From Hyphomonas johnsonii MHS-2 (GTDB lineage: Bacteria > Pseudomonadota > Alphaproteobacteria > Caulobacterales > Hyphomonadaceae), in contig NZ_ARYK01000002.1 in the NCBI RefSeq assembly GCF_000685275.1, positions 1 to 64,000 on the forward strand: a stretch of 64,000 bases of DNA, written 5' to 3'. The translations under genes and the position numbers were made by a program. Under the pieces are notes generated by a model that saw only the letters and a program-made list of their open reading frames with translations, was not told the DNA's origin and did no database searches. Of the stretch, positions 53,917-62,231 are shown piece after piece. The stretch's first letter is position 1. Each line of letters starts with the position of its first letter.

Positions 53917-54327
53917 ATGCTTAGAAACCACCTACCCGTTATAGATAAAGATAATTTTGAATTCTGGACAGGCGGTGCGTCTGGCAGGATAATCATAACG
54001 CAATGTCAGAATTGTAGCCTCTATATTCATCCACACTCTGACATTTGCAGACGCTGCTACTCACGCGACCTGGCGCCCGCCGCCCTGTCTGGCCGTGGCG
54101 TCATCTCAACCTACACGATTAACCACCAGGTCTGGGAGCCGGGCCTCGAGACGCCCTACACCGTCGCCATCGTGACGCTCGAGGAACAGGATGGTCTGAA
54201 CCTGACGACCAATATCGTGAATTGCGACCCTGCGGACGTCCGTATCGGTATGCCCGTCACCGTCGTGTTCGAACAGGTTGAGGATGTCTGGCTTCCCCTG
54301 TTCGAACCTTCGCCAGCGCGCGCGTAA
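53917..54327 (+). CDS. DUF35/OB-fold protein with zinc ribbon
   Basis: 136 residues from the ATG at 53917; an upstream TTG at 53854 is open but adds residues foreign to the family. N-terminal DNFEFWTGGASGRIIITQC, zinc ribbon CQNC...CRRC, then OB fold (GRGVISTYTINHQVWEPGLETPYTVAIVTLEEQ). Clear paralogue of the 14148 protein. The first about 150 nt are AT-rich and use A/T-ending codons, while the rest is GC-rich like the neighbours. A MaoC hydratase gene follows after 42 nt. Partner could be that MaoC (as in ChsH1-ChsH2) or the thiolase-like protein at 49648. Confidence 0.84.
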   Translation: MLRNHLPVIDKDNFEFWTGGASGRIIITQCQNCSLYIHPHSDICRRCYSRDLAPAALSGRGVISTYTINHQVWEPGLETPYTVAIVTLEEQDGLNLTTNIVNCDPADVRIGMPVTVVFEQVEDVWLPLFEPSPARA

Positions 54328-54369
54328 TTGCACCGCTCGTCTGCCGCCCCATCAAACTCGGAGACACCC

Positions 54370-55224
54370 ATGCCAATCAAGTACCCAGAAATCCTGGACC
54401 TCAAATCCTCAGGGCAAATCAAGGAATGGACCCGTCAGGATTCGATGCTCTACGCACTCGGTCTTGGCCTGGCCTCAGACCCGCTTGACGCGCACGAACT
54501 GCCTTTCGTCTACGAAAAGGACCAGAAGACGATGCCGACCATCGCGGCCATTCTCGTCCGCGGCCTTGGTGTCACAGTCGACGCACTTGGCATCGACTAC
54601 CGGCTCTCCGTTCACGGCGAACAATCCATCATCTGGCACACGCCGATGCCGGCACACGGCCGAATCCGGGGTGAAGGACGCGTCCTTTCTGTCTTCGACA
54701 AAGGCGACAAGGGCGCCGTGGTCAACACTGAAACCATCCTGATCGACGCTGAAACCGATGCACCTCTCGCGACCGTCAGGGTCACATCCTTCGCGCGAGG
54801 CGATGGAAATTGCGGCGCCCCGAGGGACGGCGCACCGGCGCCCCATCCGATGCCGGAAAGGGCCCCCGACAAGACCAGCTCCATTACGACAAGGCCCGAC
54901 CAGGCCCTGCTCTACCGGTTGAGCGGCGACTACAATCCACTGCACGCCGATCCAGCCGCAGCGAAAGCCGCCGGCTTCGATCGCCCGATCCTCCACGGTC
55001 TGTGTACTTATGGGCTGGCAGCGCGGGCCATCCTTGAGGCTTATGGCAACTTCAAGCCGGAGACGCTCAAGGAACTGAAAGCGCGCTTTTCTGCTCCGGT
55101 CTTTCCCGGCGACACAATTACTTTCGAACTATGGAAATCAGGAACGGAAATATCCTTCACGGCGCACGTGAAGGAGCGGAATGTGACCGTACTCAAGAAC
55201 GGCCGCGCCGTAATAGCAGGCTAA
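54370..55224 (+). CDS. MaoC-family enoyl-CoA hydratase 2
   Basis: 284 residues from the ATG at 54370 (RBS GGAG). The C-terminal hot-dog carries the hydratase-2 motif YRLSGDYNPLHADPAAAKAAGF followed by RPILHGLCTYGLA, with Asp and His catalytic residues at about 193-198. The N-terminal hot-dog (LGLGLASDPLDAHELPFVYE) is the usual substrate-binding half. It adds water to 2-enoyl-CoA giving the R-hydroxy product. Operon with the DUF35 gene; convergent with the LysR gene. Confidence 0.9.
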   Translation: MPIKYPEILDLKSSGQIKEWTRQDSMLYALGLGLASDPLDAHELPFVYEKDQKTMPTIAAILVRGLGVTVDALGIDYRLSVHGEQSIIWHTPMPAHGRIRGEGRVLSVFDKGDKGAVVNTETILIDAETDAPLATVRVTSFARGDGNCGAPRDGAPAPHPMPERAPDKTSSITTRPDQALLYRLSGDYNPLHADPAAAKAAGFDRPILHGLCTYGLAARAILEAYGNFKPETLKELKARFSAPVFPGDTITFELWKSGTEISFTAHVKERNVTVLKNGRAVIAG

Positions 55225-55254
55225 TCGCCGATCAAACCGTCTTGAAATGGGATG

Positions 55255-55280
55255 TCGGGCCGGTCAACAAGCCGGCCCGA
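55255..55280. terminator. Hairpin between convergent MaoC and LysR genes
   Basis: Inverted repeat TCGGGCCGG (55255-55263) and CCGGCCCGA (55272-55280), loop of 8 nt, in the 67-bp gap between the two stops. A pyrimidine-rich ATTCGTCTCTCTT follows on the plus strand. Probably a bidirectional terminator, weak T tract. Confidence 0.55.
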
Positions 55281-55291
55281 ATTCGTCTCTC

Positions 55292-56230
55292 TTATGCCGC
55301 CTCTTCCTGAGGCACGCTGGTCGAAGCTTTTGCGCGCTTCGCCTTCGGCGCTAGCGCTTCTGCCGTCTTCCAGAAGTGCGATACCGTCGCGCGTGGCGGC
55401 TCATTTCGGCGAACCAGCGCATATTCCACGATCGGTGTGCGGCCCTTCAGAGGGACGTGCACGAAGGACGCGTCCACACCAGGATCGCTGTGCGGATAGC
55501 TGAAGCTGATAAACGGTAGCCGCTGCTCATGCGCCAGATGAGCGATCGCCTGCGCGCCTTCCGGCACGATGATGGCCTCGACGCCCCGGCCGATGATCGG
55601 CGCGTAGATGCAGTCGTAGAATTCCTGATTGATGCGGGGATTGGTAACCGGAATCTTCCGCCCCTTCAGATCATCAAGTGAAACACTATCGAGGCTCGCC
55701 AGCTCATCCTCTTTAGGAACCAGCAGGCTCACCCGGCTCGAATGGATGATCAGGGACTCAAGGTCCGACAATTCGCTGAACAGCGGAATGAGCGCAAAGT
55801 CGATCAGGCGCTTGCGCAATTTCGAGATCAGTCTCGACGTATAGTTGCTCGTAATCTCGACGCTGACACGGTCGTGGCGCTCTTCAAACTGGGTGAAGAG
55901 CTCACGGCGCTCAGGCACCCAGTAGGTAAACGGATTAACGCCAACCTGGATAACCTGACTGTGGCTCTTCATCATGTGCTTCGCCTTGTCGAGACACTCG
56001 TCACTGGCGACTTTCAGGAGATAGGCCTCTTCATAGAGCATCTCACCTTCAGTGGTGAGACGGACGGACCGCGTGCTGCGAACGAAGAGCGGAAACCCAA
56101 GCCGCATCTCCAATTGCTGGATCTGTCTTGAAAGCCAGGGCTGATCCACATGCAAGCGTCTCGCGGCCTTACTAAATGACAGTTCTTCAGCAACGGCGGC
56201 AAAACGAATAAGTCTGTCTATCTCCGACAT
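55292..56230 (-). CDS. LysR-family transcriptional regulator
   Basis: 312 residues from the second ATG at 56230, five nt after GGAGG (the first ATG at 56233 is almost in the RBS; the frame is open to 56392 but upstream residues are not family-like). Winged HTH: FAAVAEELSFSKAARRLHVDQPWLSRQIQQLEMRLG. The effector domain follows with a linker at about 90. C-terminal tail rich in Ala/Lys. Divergent from a crotonase gene, the usual LysR arrangement, so that gene and possibly neighbouring ones are targets. Confidence 0.88.
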   Translation of the reverse strand: MSEIDRLIRFAAVAEELSFSKAARRLHVDQPWLSRQIQQLEMRLGFPLFVRSTRSVRLTTEGEMLYEEAYLLKVASDECLDKAKHMMKSHSQVIQVGVNPFTYWVPERRELFTQFEERHDRVSVEITSNYTSRLISKLRKRLIDFALIPLFSELSDLESLIIHSSRVSLLVPKEDELASLDSVSLDDLKGRKIPVTNPRINQEFYDCIYAPIIGRGVEAIIVPEGAQAIAHLAHEQRLPFISFSYPHSDPGVDASFVHVPLKGRTPIVEYALVRRNEPPRATVSHFWKTAEALAPKAKRAKASTSVPQEEAA

Positions 56231-56233
56231 CAT

Positions 56234-56449
56234 TTCCTCCCAAGGATTGCAGATTATACTTTTTCTGTTGTTTTCCTGAAGGATAGCCTGTCTCAAACGC
56301 ACTGAATTTGCAATGGTCTTGAGAAAATACACATAAGCAAACTTGAAAAAAATTCGAATAATCAGTGACGATGCTTCATAATTCGATTTCATTTCGCTGA
56401 AAAATCGCCCCCCGAAGCGGGCTCAAACATGACAATGGAGAGAAAACTC
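56234..56449. promoter_or_regulatory. AT-rich divergent LysR/crotonase control region
   Basis: 216 bp, markedly AT-rich for this window (runs such as TTGAAAAAAATTCGAATAATC). A dyad TTTCA-N6-TGAAA at 56387-56402 lies 48-63 bp before the crotonase ATG, a plausible LysR contact. GGAG stands 9 nt before the crotonase start. Exact -35/-10 boxes not assigned. Confidence 0.5.
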
Positions 56450-57247
56450 ATGGGCTACAGCACTATTCTTTTTGACGTGTCGGACGGCATTGCAACGATC
56501 ACGCTCAATCGGCCGGAGGCCTATAATAGCTTCACCCGGGACATGGCGAACGAGTTCGCCGACGTGTGGAGCCGTGTCCGCGACGACGATGCCGTCCGGG
56601 TGATCGTTTTGCGGGCCGCGCCATGCCCGGCATTCTGCTCTGGCGCAGATGTGAAGGGCGGCCCCGGGATCACACCCTATCGGCTGCCGGAGTCGCGCCA
56701 GAAACCGTGGCAGATGGATGACCCCGCAGAATCGCTCGGGCCAAAATCCAACAAGGTCTGGAAGCCGATGATCGTCGCCGTCTCAGGCATTTGCGCAGGC
56801 GGCGCCTTCTACTTCTTGAACGAAGCTGACATCATCATCTGTTCGGACGATTCAACCTTCTTCGACCCTCATGTGAGCTTCAACATGGTATCGGCCTGCG
56901 AGCCGGTTGGCGCGCTTGCAAGAATACCCCTGTCGGAAATCCAGCGAATGGTGCTGCTCGGCAATGAAGAACGCATGTCGGCAGAGACCGCGCTTCGCAT
57001 CAGCCTCGTGACTGAGATCACCACCCGCGATGACCTTTGGGACCGCGCAGGGGCGTTGGCGACATCGATCGCCAACAAGCACCCCGTCGCGATTGAAGGC
57101 TCTGTCCGTGCAATCTGGGAAGCGCTCAGCCTTCCGCATCGGGAAGCCATGGAAAATGCCCTGATGTACACCCAGATTGGCAATCCGATCGCGATGGCCG
57201 GAACGGAGCGAAAGCTCGGTCAGAAACAGAAATACCAGATCAGATAG
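56450..57247 (+). CDS. Crotonase-family protein with atypical active site
   Basis: 265 residues from the ATG at 56450 (GGAGA 9 nt upstream; an in-frame ATG at 56429 is less likely). N-terminus YSTILFDVSDGIATITLNRPE; oxyanion segment PAFCSGADVKGGPG. The usual GGGCELAL block is GICAGGAFYFLNEADI and the second glutamate block is FDPHVSFNMVSACEPVG, so neither hydratase Glu is in its normal place. Other crotonase chemistry is possible (hydrolase, isomerase, lyase). Sole gene of its unit, opposite the LysR gene. Confidence 0.84.
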   Translation: MGYSTILFDVSDGIATITLNRPEAYNSFTRDMANEFADVWSRVRDDDAVRVIVLRAAPCPAFCSGADVKGGPGITPYRLPESRQKPWQMDDPAESLGPKSNKVWKPMIVAVSGICAGGAFYFLNEADIIICSDDSTFFDPHVSFNMVSACEPVGALARIPLSEIQRMVLLGNEERMSAETALRISLVTEITTRDDLWDRAGALATSIANKHPVAIEGSVRAIWEALSLPHREAMENALMYTQIGNPIAMAGTERKLGQKQKYQIR

Positions 57248-57256
57248 CACCGGCGC

Positions 57257-57286
57257 GGCCTGGCCGGCAACGGGACCGGTCAGGCC
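57257..57286. terminator. Hairpin between convergent crotonase genes
   Basis: GGCCTGGCCGG (57257-57267) pairs with CCGGTCAGGCC (57276-57286) with one G-U pair and an 8-nt loop. It overlaps the stop codon of the minus-strand crotonase at 57280. No T tract, so a weak bidirectional terminator or mRNA 3'-end stabiliser. Confidence 0.5.
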
Positions 57287-58056
57287 TGCATCGCTGCATC
57301 AACGCCCGCTAGCGCTGTATTCACGGCTTCGATCTCAAGCATTTCATCAAGACTGCAAGTCGGCGCGGCATTGAGCGCCGCCTTGGCAAAGCGCAGCGCC
57401 GTTACAGAGCTCGAAGCGAACTGCGCAGCGAGCACAGAAACGTGCGCCTTCAGCCCATCATCGCTGACGACTTCATCGACAAGGCCGAAGGCCAATGCGG
57501 CCTGAGCGTCAAAGCGTTCGCTCCGCAGGTACAGCCGCTTGGCCTTGGCAGCCCCCAATATCCTGGTCCAGAACCACGTGCCGCCCATGTCACCGGGCAG
57601 GCCGACCTTCACGAACGCAGATGTGAGAATCGCAGCCTCTCCCGCAATCCGAAAGTCGCACGCGGCCGCGAGGCTCAAGCCCGCCCCGGCCGCCGCGCCA
57701 TTGACCATCGCGATCGTCGGCTTCTCCATATCATGGAGCATTTTCGATATCTGTGAAGACGCCCGAAGATACTCGATCCGGGCCTCCAGCCATTCGCCGG
57801 CTGTCTCCGACTGCTCTGAGGCGGCGGCCTTGAGGTCCTTGCCAGCGCAAAACCCTTTTCCTGCACCTGTCAGCACGACGCATTTCACGCGCCGGTCTGA
57901 CGCCGCTTCGACCACGCGCGCTTTCAGCACGTCATAGAGTTCCGGCGTGACGGTGTTCAGCCTGTCGGGCCGGTTCAGCGTCAGCCATTGCACCCCATCG
58001 ACCAGTTCGCTCAGGACAGGTTCAGCGCCTGTGGCTATTGATTGCCCTGCGGTCAT
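57280..58056 (-). CDS. Crotonase-family protein, enoyl-CoA isomerase-like
   Basis: 258 residues. Oxyanion segment GFCAGKDLKAAAS. No hydratase glutamates (GAGLSLAAACDFR; TSAFVKVGLPGDMGG), but an Asp in GLPGDMGGTWFW at the PaaG-type base position. Double-bond isomerisation is the best guess. Start overlaps the stop of the long-type acyl-CoA dehydrogenase by four bases, so the two act in sequence. Same type as the 48833 protein. Confidence 0.86.
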   Translation of the reverse strand: MTAGQSIATGAEPVLSELVDGVQWLTLNRPDRLNTVTPELYDVLKARVVEAASDRRVKCVVLTGAGKGFCAGKDLKAAASEQSETAGEWLEARIEYLRASSQISKMLHDMEKPTIAMVNGAAAGAGLSLAAACDFRIAGEAAILTSAFVKVGLPGDMGGTWFWTRILGAAKAKRLYLRSERFDAQAALAFGLVDEVVSDDGLKAHVSVLAAQFASSSVTALRFAKAALNAAPTCSLDEMLEIEAVNTALAGVDAAMQA

Positions 58057-59288
58057 GAGGTCGGGATCTTGTTAAAGGGCACGGTCTTGTCGACGCGAAT
58101 ATCGCCCGGCAGCCCCAGAACGCGTTCTGCCACGATATTCCTAAGCACCTCATCAGTGCCACCCGCGAGCCGTCCGCCCGGGCTCATCATCATGGACATC
58201 TGGTAGACAGCGCTTGCGATGGATTCTTCAGCGTCGCGCACGCCGCCCCATTCCCCCTGAACATCCATCATCTCCAGCGCCACAGCCTGCGCCGTGTTGG
58301 CCGAAACGAGCTTGCTGATCGAGGACTCAGGTCCGGGCGTTTCGCCGCGCGACAGGGCTGTCAGCGTTCGGAACCCGGTCAGATCGACCCCCTTCGACGC
58401 AACATACCACTCGGCGATCTTCTCCCGGAATGCGCGATCCTTCGAAGCGGGCTGGCCATCCAGACCGGTGACGCCCGCTGCGGTTTTCATGGCGTCGCGA
58501 TACGTCGGGCCACTCCCCCCGCCAATCGACAGCCGCTCATTCATCAATGTGACGAGCGACATTCTCCAGCCATCATCAACCTCTCCGATGCGCTGGCTGT
58601 CATCAACCTCCACGTCGTCAAACCACACCTCGTTGAACATTGAGCGGCCGGACATCTGTTTGATCGGCTGCACCTTGATGCCGGGCGAGCGCATGTCGAT
58701 CCAGAACATGGTCAGGCCCTTGTGTTTGGGCTTGTCCGGGCTGGTACGCACCAGCAGCAGGCCGTAATCGGCAAAATGCGCGCCGGACGTCCATACTTTT
58801 TGGCCGTTGACCGTCCACTTGTCGCCGTTCCGGACGGCACGCATCCGGAGGCCTGCAAGGTCAGACCCCGCACTGGGTTCAGAAAAGAGCTGGCACCAGG
58901 CCTCTTCACCCAGAAGTGCCGGACCAATGAAGCGTTTGGTCGCCTCGGCACCGAGCACCTTCATCAAGGTTGGAAGACACATGCCGAATGTCACATCGAA
59001 ATAGCCACGCGGGACGTCGTATTTCGCTTCTTCCTGGTTGTAGATAACCTGCTGGATGGACGTCCCGCCGCCGCCGCCGACCTCTTTTGGCCAGGTGATG
59101 CAGGCAAATCCACCCTCGAACTTGGTCCGCTGCCAGTCGCGCGCGGCCTGCAGTTTGCCCTCATCGGTCGGCAGGCTCGCAAACCAGCCCTTGGCTGGGC
59201 CGTTGGCCTCCAGCCAATCGCGGGCGGTCTTGCGGAATGCGGCTTCTTCGTCTGTATCGTCGAAATCCAAGAGAGGCCCTCTGCTCAT
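58053..59288 (-). CDS. Acyl-CoA dehydrogenase, long-type subunit (divergent pair)
   Basis: 411 residues from the ATG at 59288; a TTG at 59336 would add 16 residues. Markers: WCQLFSEPSAGSDLAGLRMRA, NGQKVWTSGAHFADYG, GGRLAGGTDEVLRNIVAERVLGLPGD. The classical YEGT is AGGT here. Divergent from the short-type dehydrogenase at 59459 across about 170 bp; together they probably form a heteromeric enzyme like the tandem and fused pairs elsewhere in the region. Followed by an isomerase-like crotonase (four-base overlap). Confidence 0.87.
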   Translation of the reverse strand: MSRGPLLDFDDTDEEAAFRKTARDWLEANGPAKGWFASLPTDEGKLQAARDWQRTKFEGGFACITWPKEVGGGGGTSIQQVIYNQEEAKYDVPRGYFDVTFGMCLPTLMKVLGAEATKRFIGPALLGEEAWCQLFSEPSAGSDLAGLRMRAVRNGDKWTVNGQKVWTSGAHFADYGLLLVRTSPDKPKHKGLTMFWIDMRSPGIKVQPIKQMSGRSMFNEVWFDDVEVDDSQRIGEVDDGWRMSLVTLMNERLSIGGGSGPTYRDAMKTAAGVTGLDGQPASKDRAFREKIAEWYVASKGVDLTGFRTLTALSRGETPGPESSISKLVSANTAQAVALEMMDVQGEWGGVRDAEESIASAVYQMSMMMSPGGRLAGGTDEVLRNIVAERVLGLPGDIRVDKTVPFNKIPTS

Positions 59289-59458
59289 ATCTGCTGCGTC
59301 AATTTCACGACCTTCAGCGTATCGCAGGCGCAGCAAAACCCCAGCCCTCGACAGATGCGTAAATCGGAAGTGACCGGAATGTTTTGGCCTAACCTACCAA
59401 ACCGATCTGCCGCTACGGTGACGCGTCTATTAATCGAGCGGCACGGGGTGATCAGCGC

Positions 59459-60568
59459 ATGAATTTCGACTTCTCAGAGGACCAGCAATTCCTGAAAACA
59501 GAGGCGCGTAAGTTCCTTGATGCAGAATGCCCGCCTGACCGCGTCCGCAAGAGCCTGGAAAAGAATGCAGGGGCCTTCGATGCCGATCTCTGGCACAAAA
59601 TCATCGACATGGGCTGGGTCGCGGCTGGACTGCCGGAAGAGTTCGGTGGTCTCGGTCTCGGCCGCGTTGATGTTTGCGCCATTGCCGAGGAACTCGGCCG
59701 GGCTTGCGCCCCGATCCCGTTCAACTCCACCGTCTTCGGATTCGCCGAGGCCGTTCAGTGCGGCGGCTCCCCCGAGCAATCTCAGGACTGGTTGACCAAG
59801 GTAGCCGCCGGTAATTTGATCGGCTGCCTCGCCCTATCCGAACAACCCGGTCCGCTCAATTTCGAAGCCATCGAAACCACTTATGAAAACGGCAAACTGA
59901 CGGGAACAAAGGCACCGGTCACCGATGGCGCAATCGCCAATGCGGCGATTGTGCTCGCCCGCCATGACGGAAAGATCGGCCTGTTCGTTGCGTCGCTCAA
60001 TGGCGTCGAGGCCCAGCCTCTCGAGAGCATCGATCAGAGCCGCGGCGTTGCCCGTCTGGTCTTTGACGGAGCACCGGCTGAACCGCTTTGCACCGGCAGG
60101 TCAGGCGAAGACCTTTTGCGCCGCGTCCTGCAAGGCGTCGCCGTATTTACGGCGTTCGAACAGCTAGGCGGCGCAGAGCGTTGTCTCGACATGGCCCGCG
60201 ATTTTGCACTGCAACGCTTCGCGTTCGGCCGGCCGATTGCCGGGTTTCAGGCCATCAAGCACAAGCTCGCCGACATGTATGTGAAGAATACGCTGGCGCG
60301 CGCGCATGCCTATTACGGCGCATGGGCGCTGGCGGGCGACAAGGCAGAGCTGCCGCTCGCCGCTGCCGCTGCCCGCGTAGCGGCCTGTGACGCCTACTGG
60401 TTCGCATCGAAAGAGAACATCCAGACCCATGGAGGCATGGGCTTCACATGGGAAGCGGACTGCCACCTCTACTTCCGGCGCGCCCGTCATCTCGCGCTGG
60501 TGGGCGGCTCGGCACGCGAGTGGAAAGAGCTGCTGGCCACCGCCATCGAGCTGGAAATAGCGGCCTGA
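59459..60568 (+). CDS. Acyl-CoA dehydrogenase, short-type subunit (divergent pair)
   Basis: 369 residues. N-terminus FDFSEDQQFLKTEARKFL; C-terminal half LQRFAFGRPIAGFQAIKHKL and QTHGGMGFTWEADCHLYFRR. This short ACAD type lacks some residues of self-sufficient enzymes and normally pairs with a long-type chain. Likely partner is the divergent gene at 58053. Convergent with the second MFS gene, 31 bp apart. Confidence 0.87.
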   Translation: MNFDFSEDQQFLKTEARKFLDAECPPDRVRKSLEKNAGAFDADLWHKIIDMGWVAAGLPEEFGGLGLGRVDVCAIAEELGRACAPIPFNSTVFGFAEAVQCGGSPEQSQDWLTKVAAGNLIGCLALSEQPGPLNFEAIETTYENGKLTGTKAPVTDGAIANAAIVLARHDGKIGLFVASLNGVEAQPLESIDQSRGVARLVFDGAPAEPLCTGRSGEDLLRRVLQGVAVFTAFEQLGGAERCLDMARDFALQRFAFGRPIAGFQAIKHKLADMYVKNTLARAHAYYGAWALAGDKAELPLAAAAARVAACDAYWFASKENIQTHGGMGFTWEADCHLYFRRARHLALVGGSAREWKELLATAIELEIAA

Positions 60569-60599
60569 CGCGTCCTGCGCACAGGGCCCACCATGCAGC

Positions 60600-61907
60600 T
60601 CAGGCCACAGGAGCCACATCCTCCTCTTCGCTGAGATTCCGGCAGGCCAGGTAGAAGAACAGGGCAGCAAACACGTTGATGACCGTCGCAATCGCCATGG
60701 CCGCGCCCAGCGAGCCCGCCAGATCACTGATAATACCGATCACCAGCGGACCAAGGCCCACGCCGACCAGATTGGCCATCAACCAGTAAGTGCTGGTTGC
60801 CGTGCCGCGCATGGATGACGGGCTGGCCGTCATCACGATCGCCGTGACCTGCCCTGACCAGCAGCCCAGAATGACACTCAGCAGGATCGCGAACAGGATG
60901 CTCAGCGCGACGCTGTCGACGCCGACCATGAGCCAGCAGGCTGGTAGCGACAAAAGCAGCATCAGCGCTGGAAAGCGGAAGAACTGTCGGACCCGGTCGC
61001 GCGCCATGACCCGCGTCATCACGCCAGCGAGCAGCGATCCCAGCGTTTTCCCGCCGGCCGCTGCGACCGCCATCACAAGGCCCGCTTCGCCGAGGCTGAG
61101 GTCACGCACCCTGATCATGAATGGCCCCATCCAGGTCAGCAAGGCGGCCTGGGCGAGGGATGCGGATGTGCCCGCCAGAATAATGAACAGCAGGCCCTTG
61201 TTCGTGGAAAGGGCTTTCACAACCTCCCTGAGGTCCGGCGCCTTCTTCGTCCCGTCTCCGGTGGAGCGTCTGCGCGGTTCACGCACGGTGAACAGGAGCA
61301 GCATGCCGAGGAGGAAACCGGGAATACCCGCGATCAGGAAAACTGCGCGCCAGCCAAAGAACTCGGCAACATATCCGCCGACGAGGAAGATCAGTCCGGT
61401 TCCAAGCCCCATGGCAAGATAGTACACGCCCATCGCCGTAGGTAGTTCGCGGCGCTCGAAGAGGTCGCCGATAATCGACACGCTAGCGGGCGGCCCCCCG
61501 GCTTCAGCAGCCCCGACACCCATCCGCATCAGCAGCAGTGACCAGTAGCCGGTTGCGAGGGCGCCGAGAGCCGTAATGCCACTCCAGATCATCACGACAC
61601 TGGAGACCATGCGGACCCGGTTCGTGCGGTCGGTGAGCCAACCCATGGGAAGCGCGAAAAGGGACAAGGCGCCCGAATGTGCGAGGCCGGACAACAGGCC
61701 AAGCGCCGAGTCCGACAGGCCGAACTCTTCCTTGATCGGCTCGATCACGACCGACATCACCGTCCGGTCAATGTAATGTACGGTGAAGATCGCTGTGAGC
61801 ACGAACAGGACATACCAGCGATACGCGCCTCGCGTGGGAACCGAATTGAGGGCACTGTCCGCCTGCTTAAGCCGCTTCGAGGTGTCCGACTTCACTTCGT
61901 CATCCAT
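60600..61907 (-). CDS. MFS transporter (copy 2 of MFS/epimerase module)
   Basis: 435 residues from the ATG at 61907 (AGGA six nt upstream; ATG at 61913 abuts the RBS). 12 helices. Begins TRGAYRWYVLFVLTAIFTVHY; GWLTDRTNRVR loop and GVGAAEAGGPPASVSIIGDLF are shared with the 22673 protein over long identical stretches. Organic acid or lipid transport by family. Divergent from a paralogous epimerase, repeating the arrangement at 22673-25207. Confidence 0.88.
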   Translation of the reverse strand: MDDEVKSDTSKRLKQADSALNSVPTRGAYRWYVLFVLTAIFTVHYIDRTVMSVVIEPIKEEFGLSDSALGLLSGLAHSGALSLFALPMGWLTDRTNRVRMVSSVVMIWSGITALGALATGYWSLLLMRMGVGAAEAGGPPASVSIIGDLFERRELPTAMGVYYLAMGLGTGLIFLVGGYVAEFFGWRAVFLIAGIPGFLLGMLLLFTVREPRRRSTGDGTKKAPDLREVVKALSTNKGLLFIILAGTSASLAQAALLTWMGPFMIRVRDLSLGEAGLVMAVAAAGGKTLGSLLAGVMTRVMARDRVRQFFRFPALMLLLSLPACWLMVGVDSVALSILFAILLSVILGCWSGQVTAIVMTASPSSMRGTATSTYWLMANLVGVGLGPLVIGIISDLAGSLGAAMAIATVINVFAALFFYLACRNLSEEEDVAPVA

Positions 61908-62231
61908 GCGCATTCCTCTTTTTCAGGATCATCGACGCCCGCGAACTTCTACACTCCCGCCCAGACCACAACAGGTTTGGGCCAGTCTTGGTGCCGACGT
62001 ACTTGGCCGACGCCACCGTACGCGCCGACCCTGAACATCGCTAATGGGACTCTCCAATAAGTGAACTCCGCGATCACATAATACGGACCCGGGAGCGGCC
62101 GCTATGGTCCGTCTCATAAATAAAATCTGGCGCATCGAACCCAGGGTCTGCACGCTCTTCCGGTCCATTGGGAGAAGGTTCAAGACCGCTCAGTCGTCTT
62201 CGGTGAATTGCCCAGACAAAGGGAGAGTACC
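61908..62231. promoter_or_regulatory. Divergent control region, MFS/epimerase copy 2
   Basis: 324 bp between the divergent MFS and epimerase genes. It contains a dyad with arms ACGGACC (62083-62089) and GGTCCGT (62106-62112) enclosing the palindrome AGCGGCCGCT (62094-62103), either a strong hairpin or a repressor site. The epimerase GTG at 62232 has GGGAGAG five nt upstream. Promoter boxes not assigned. Confidence 0.45.
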
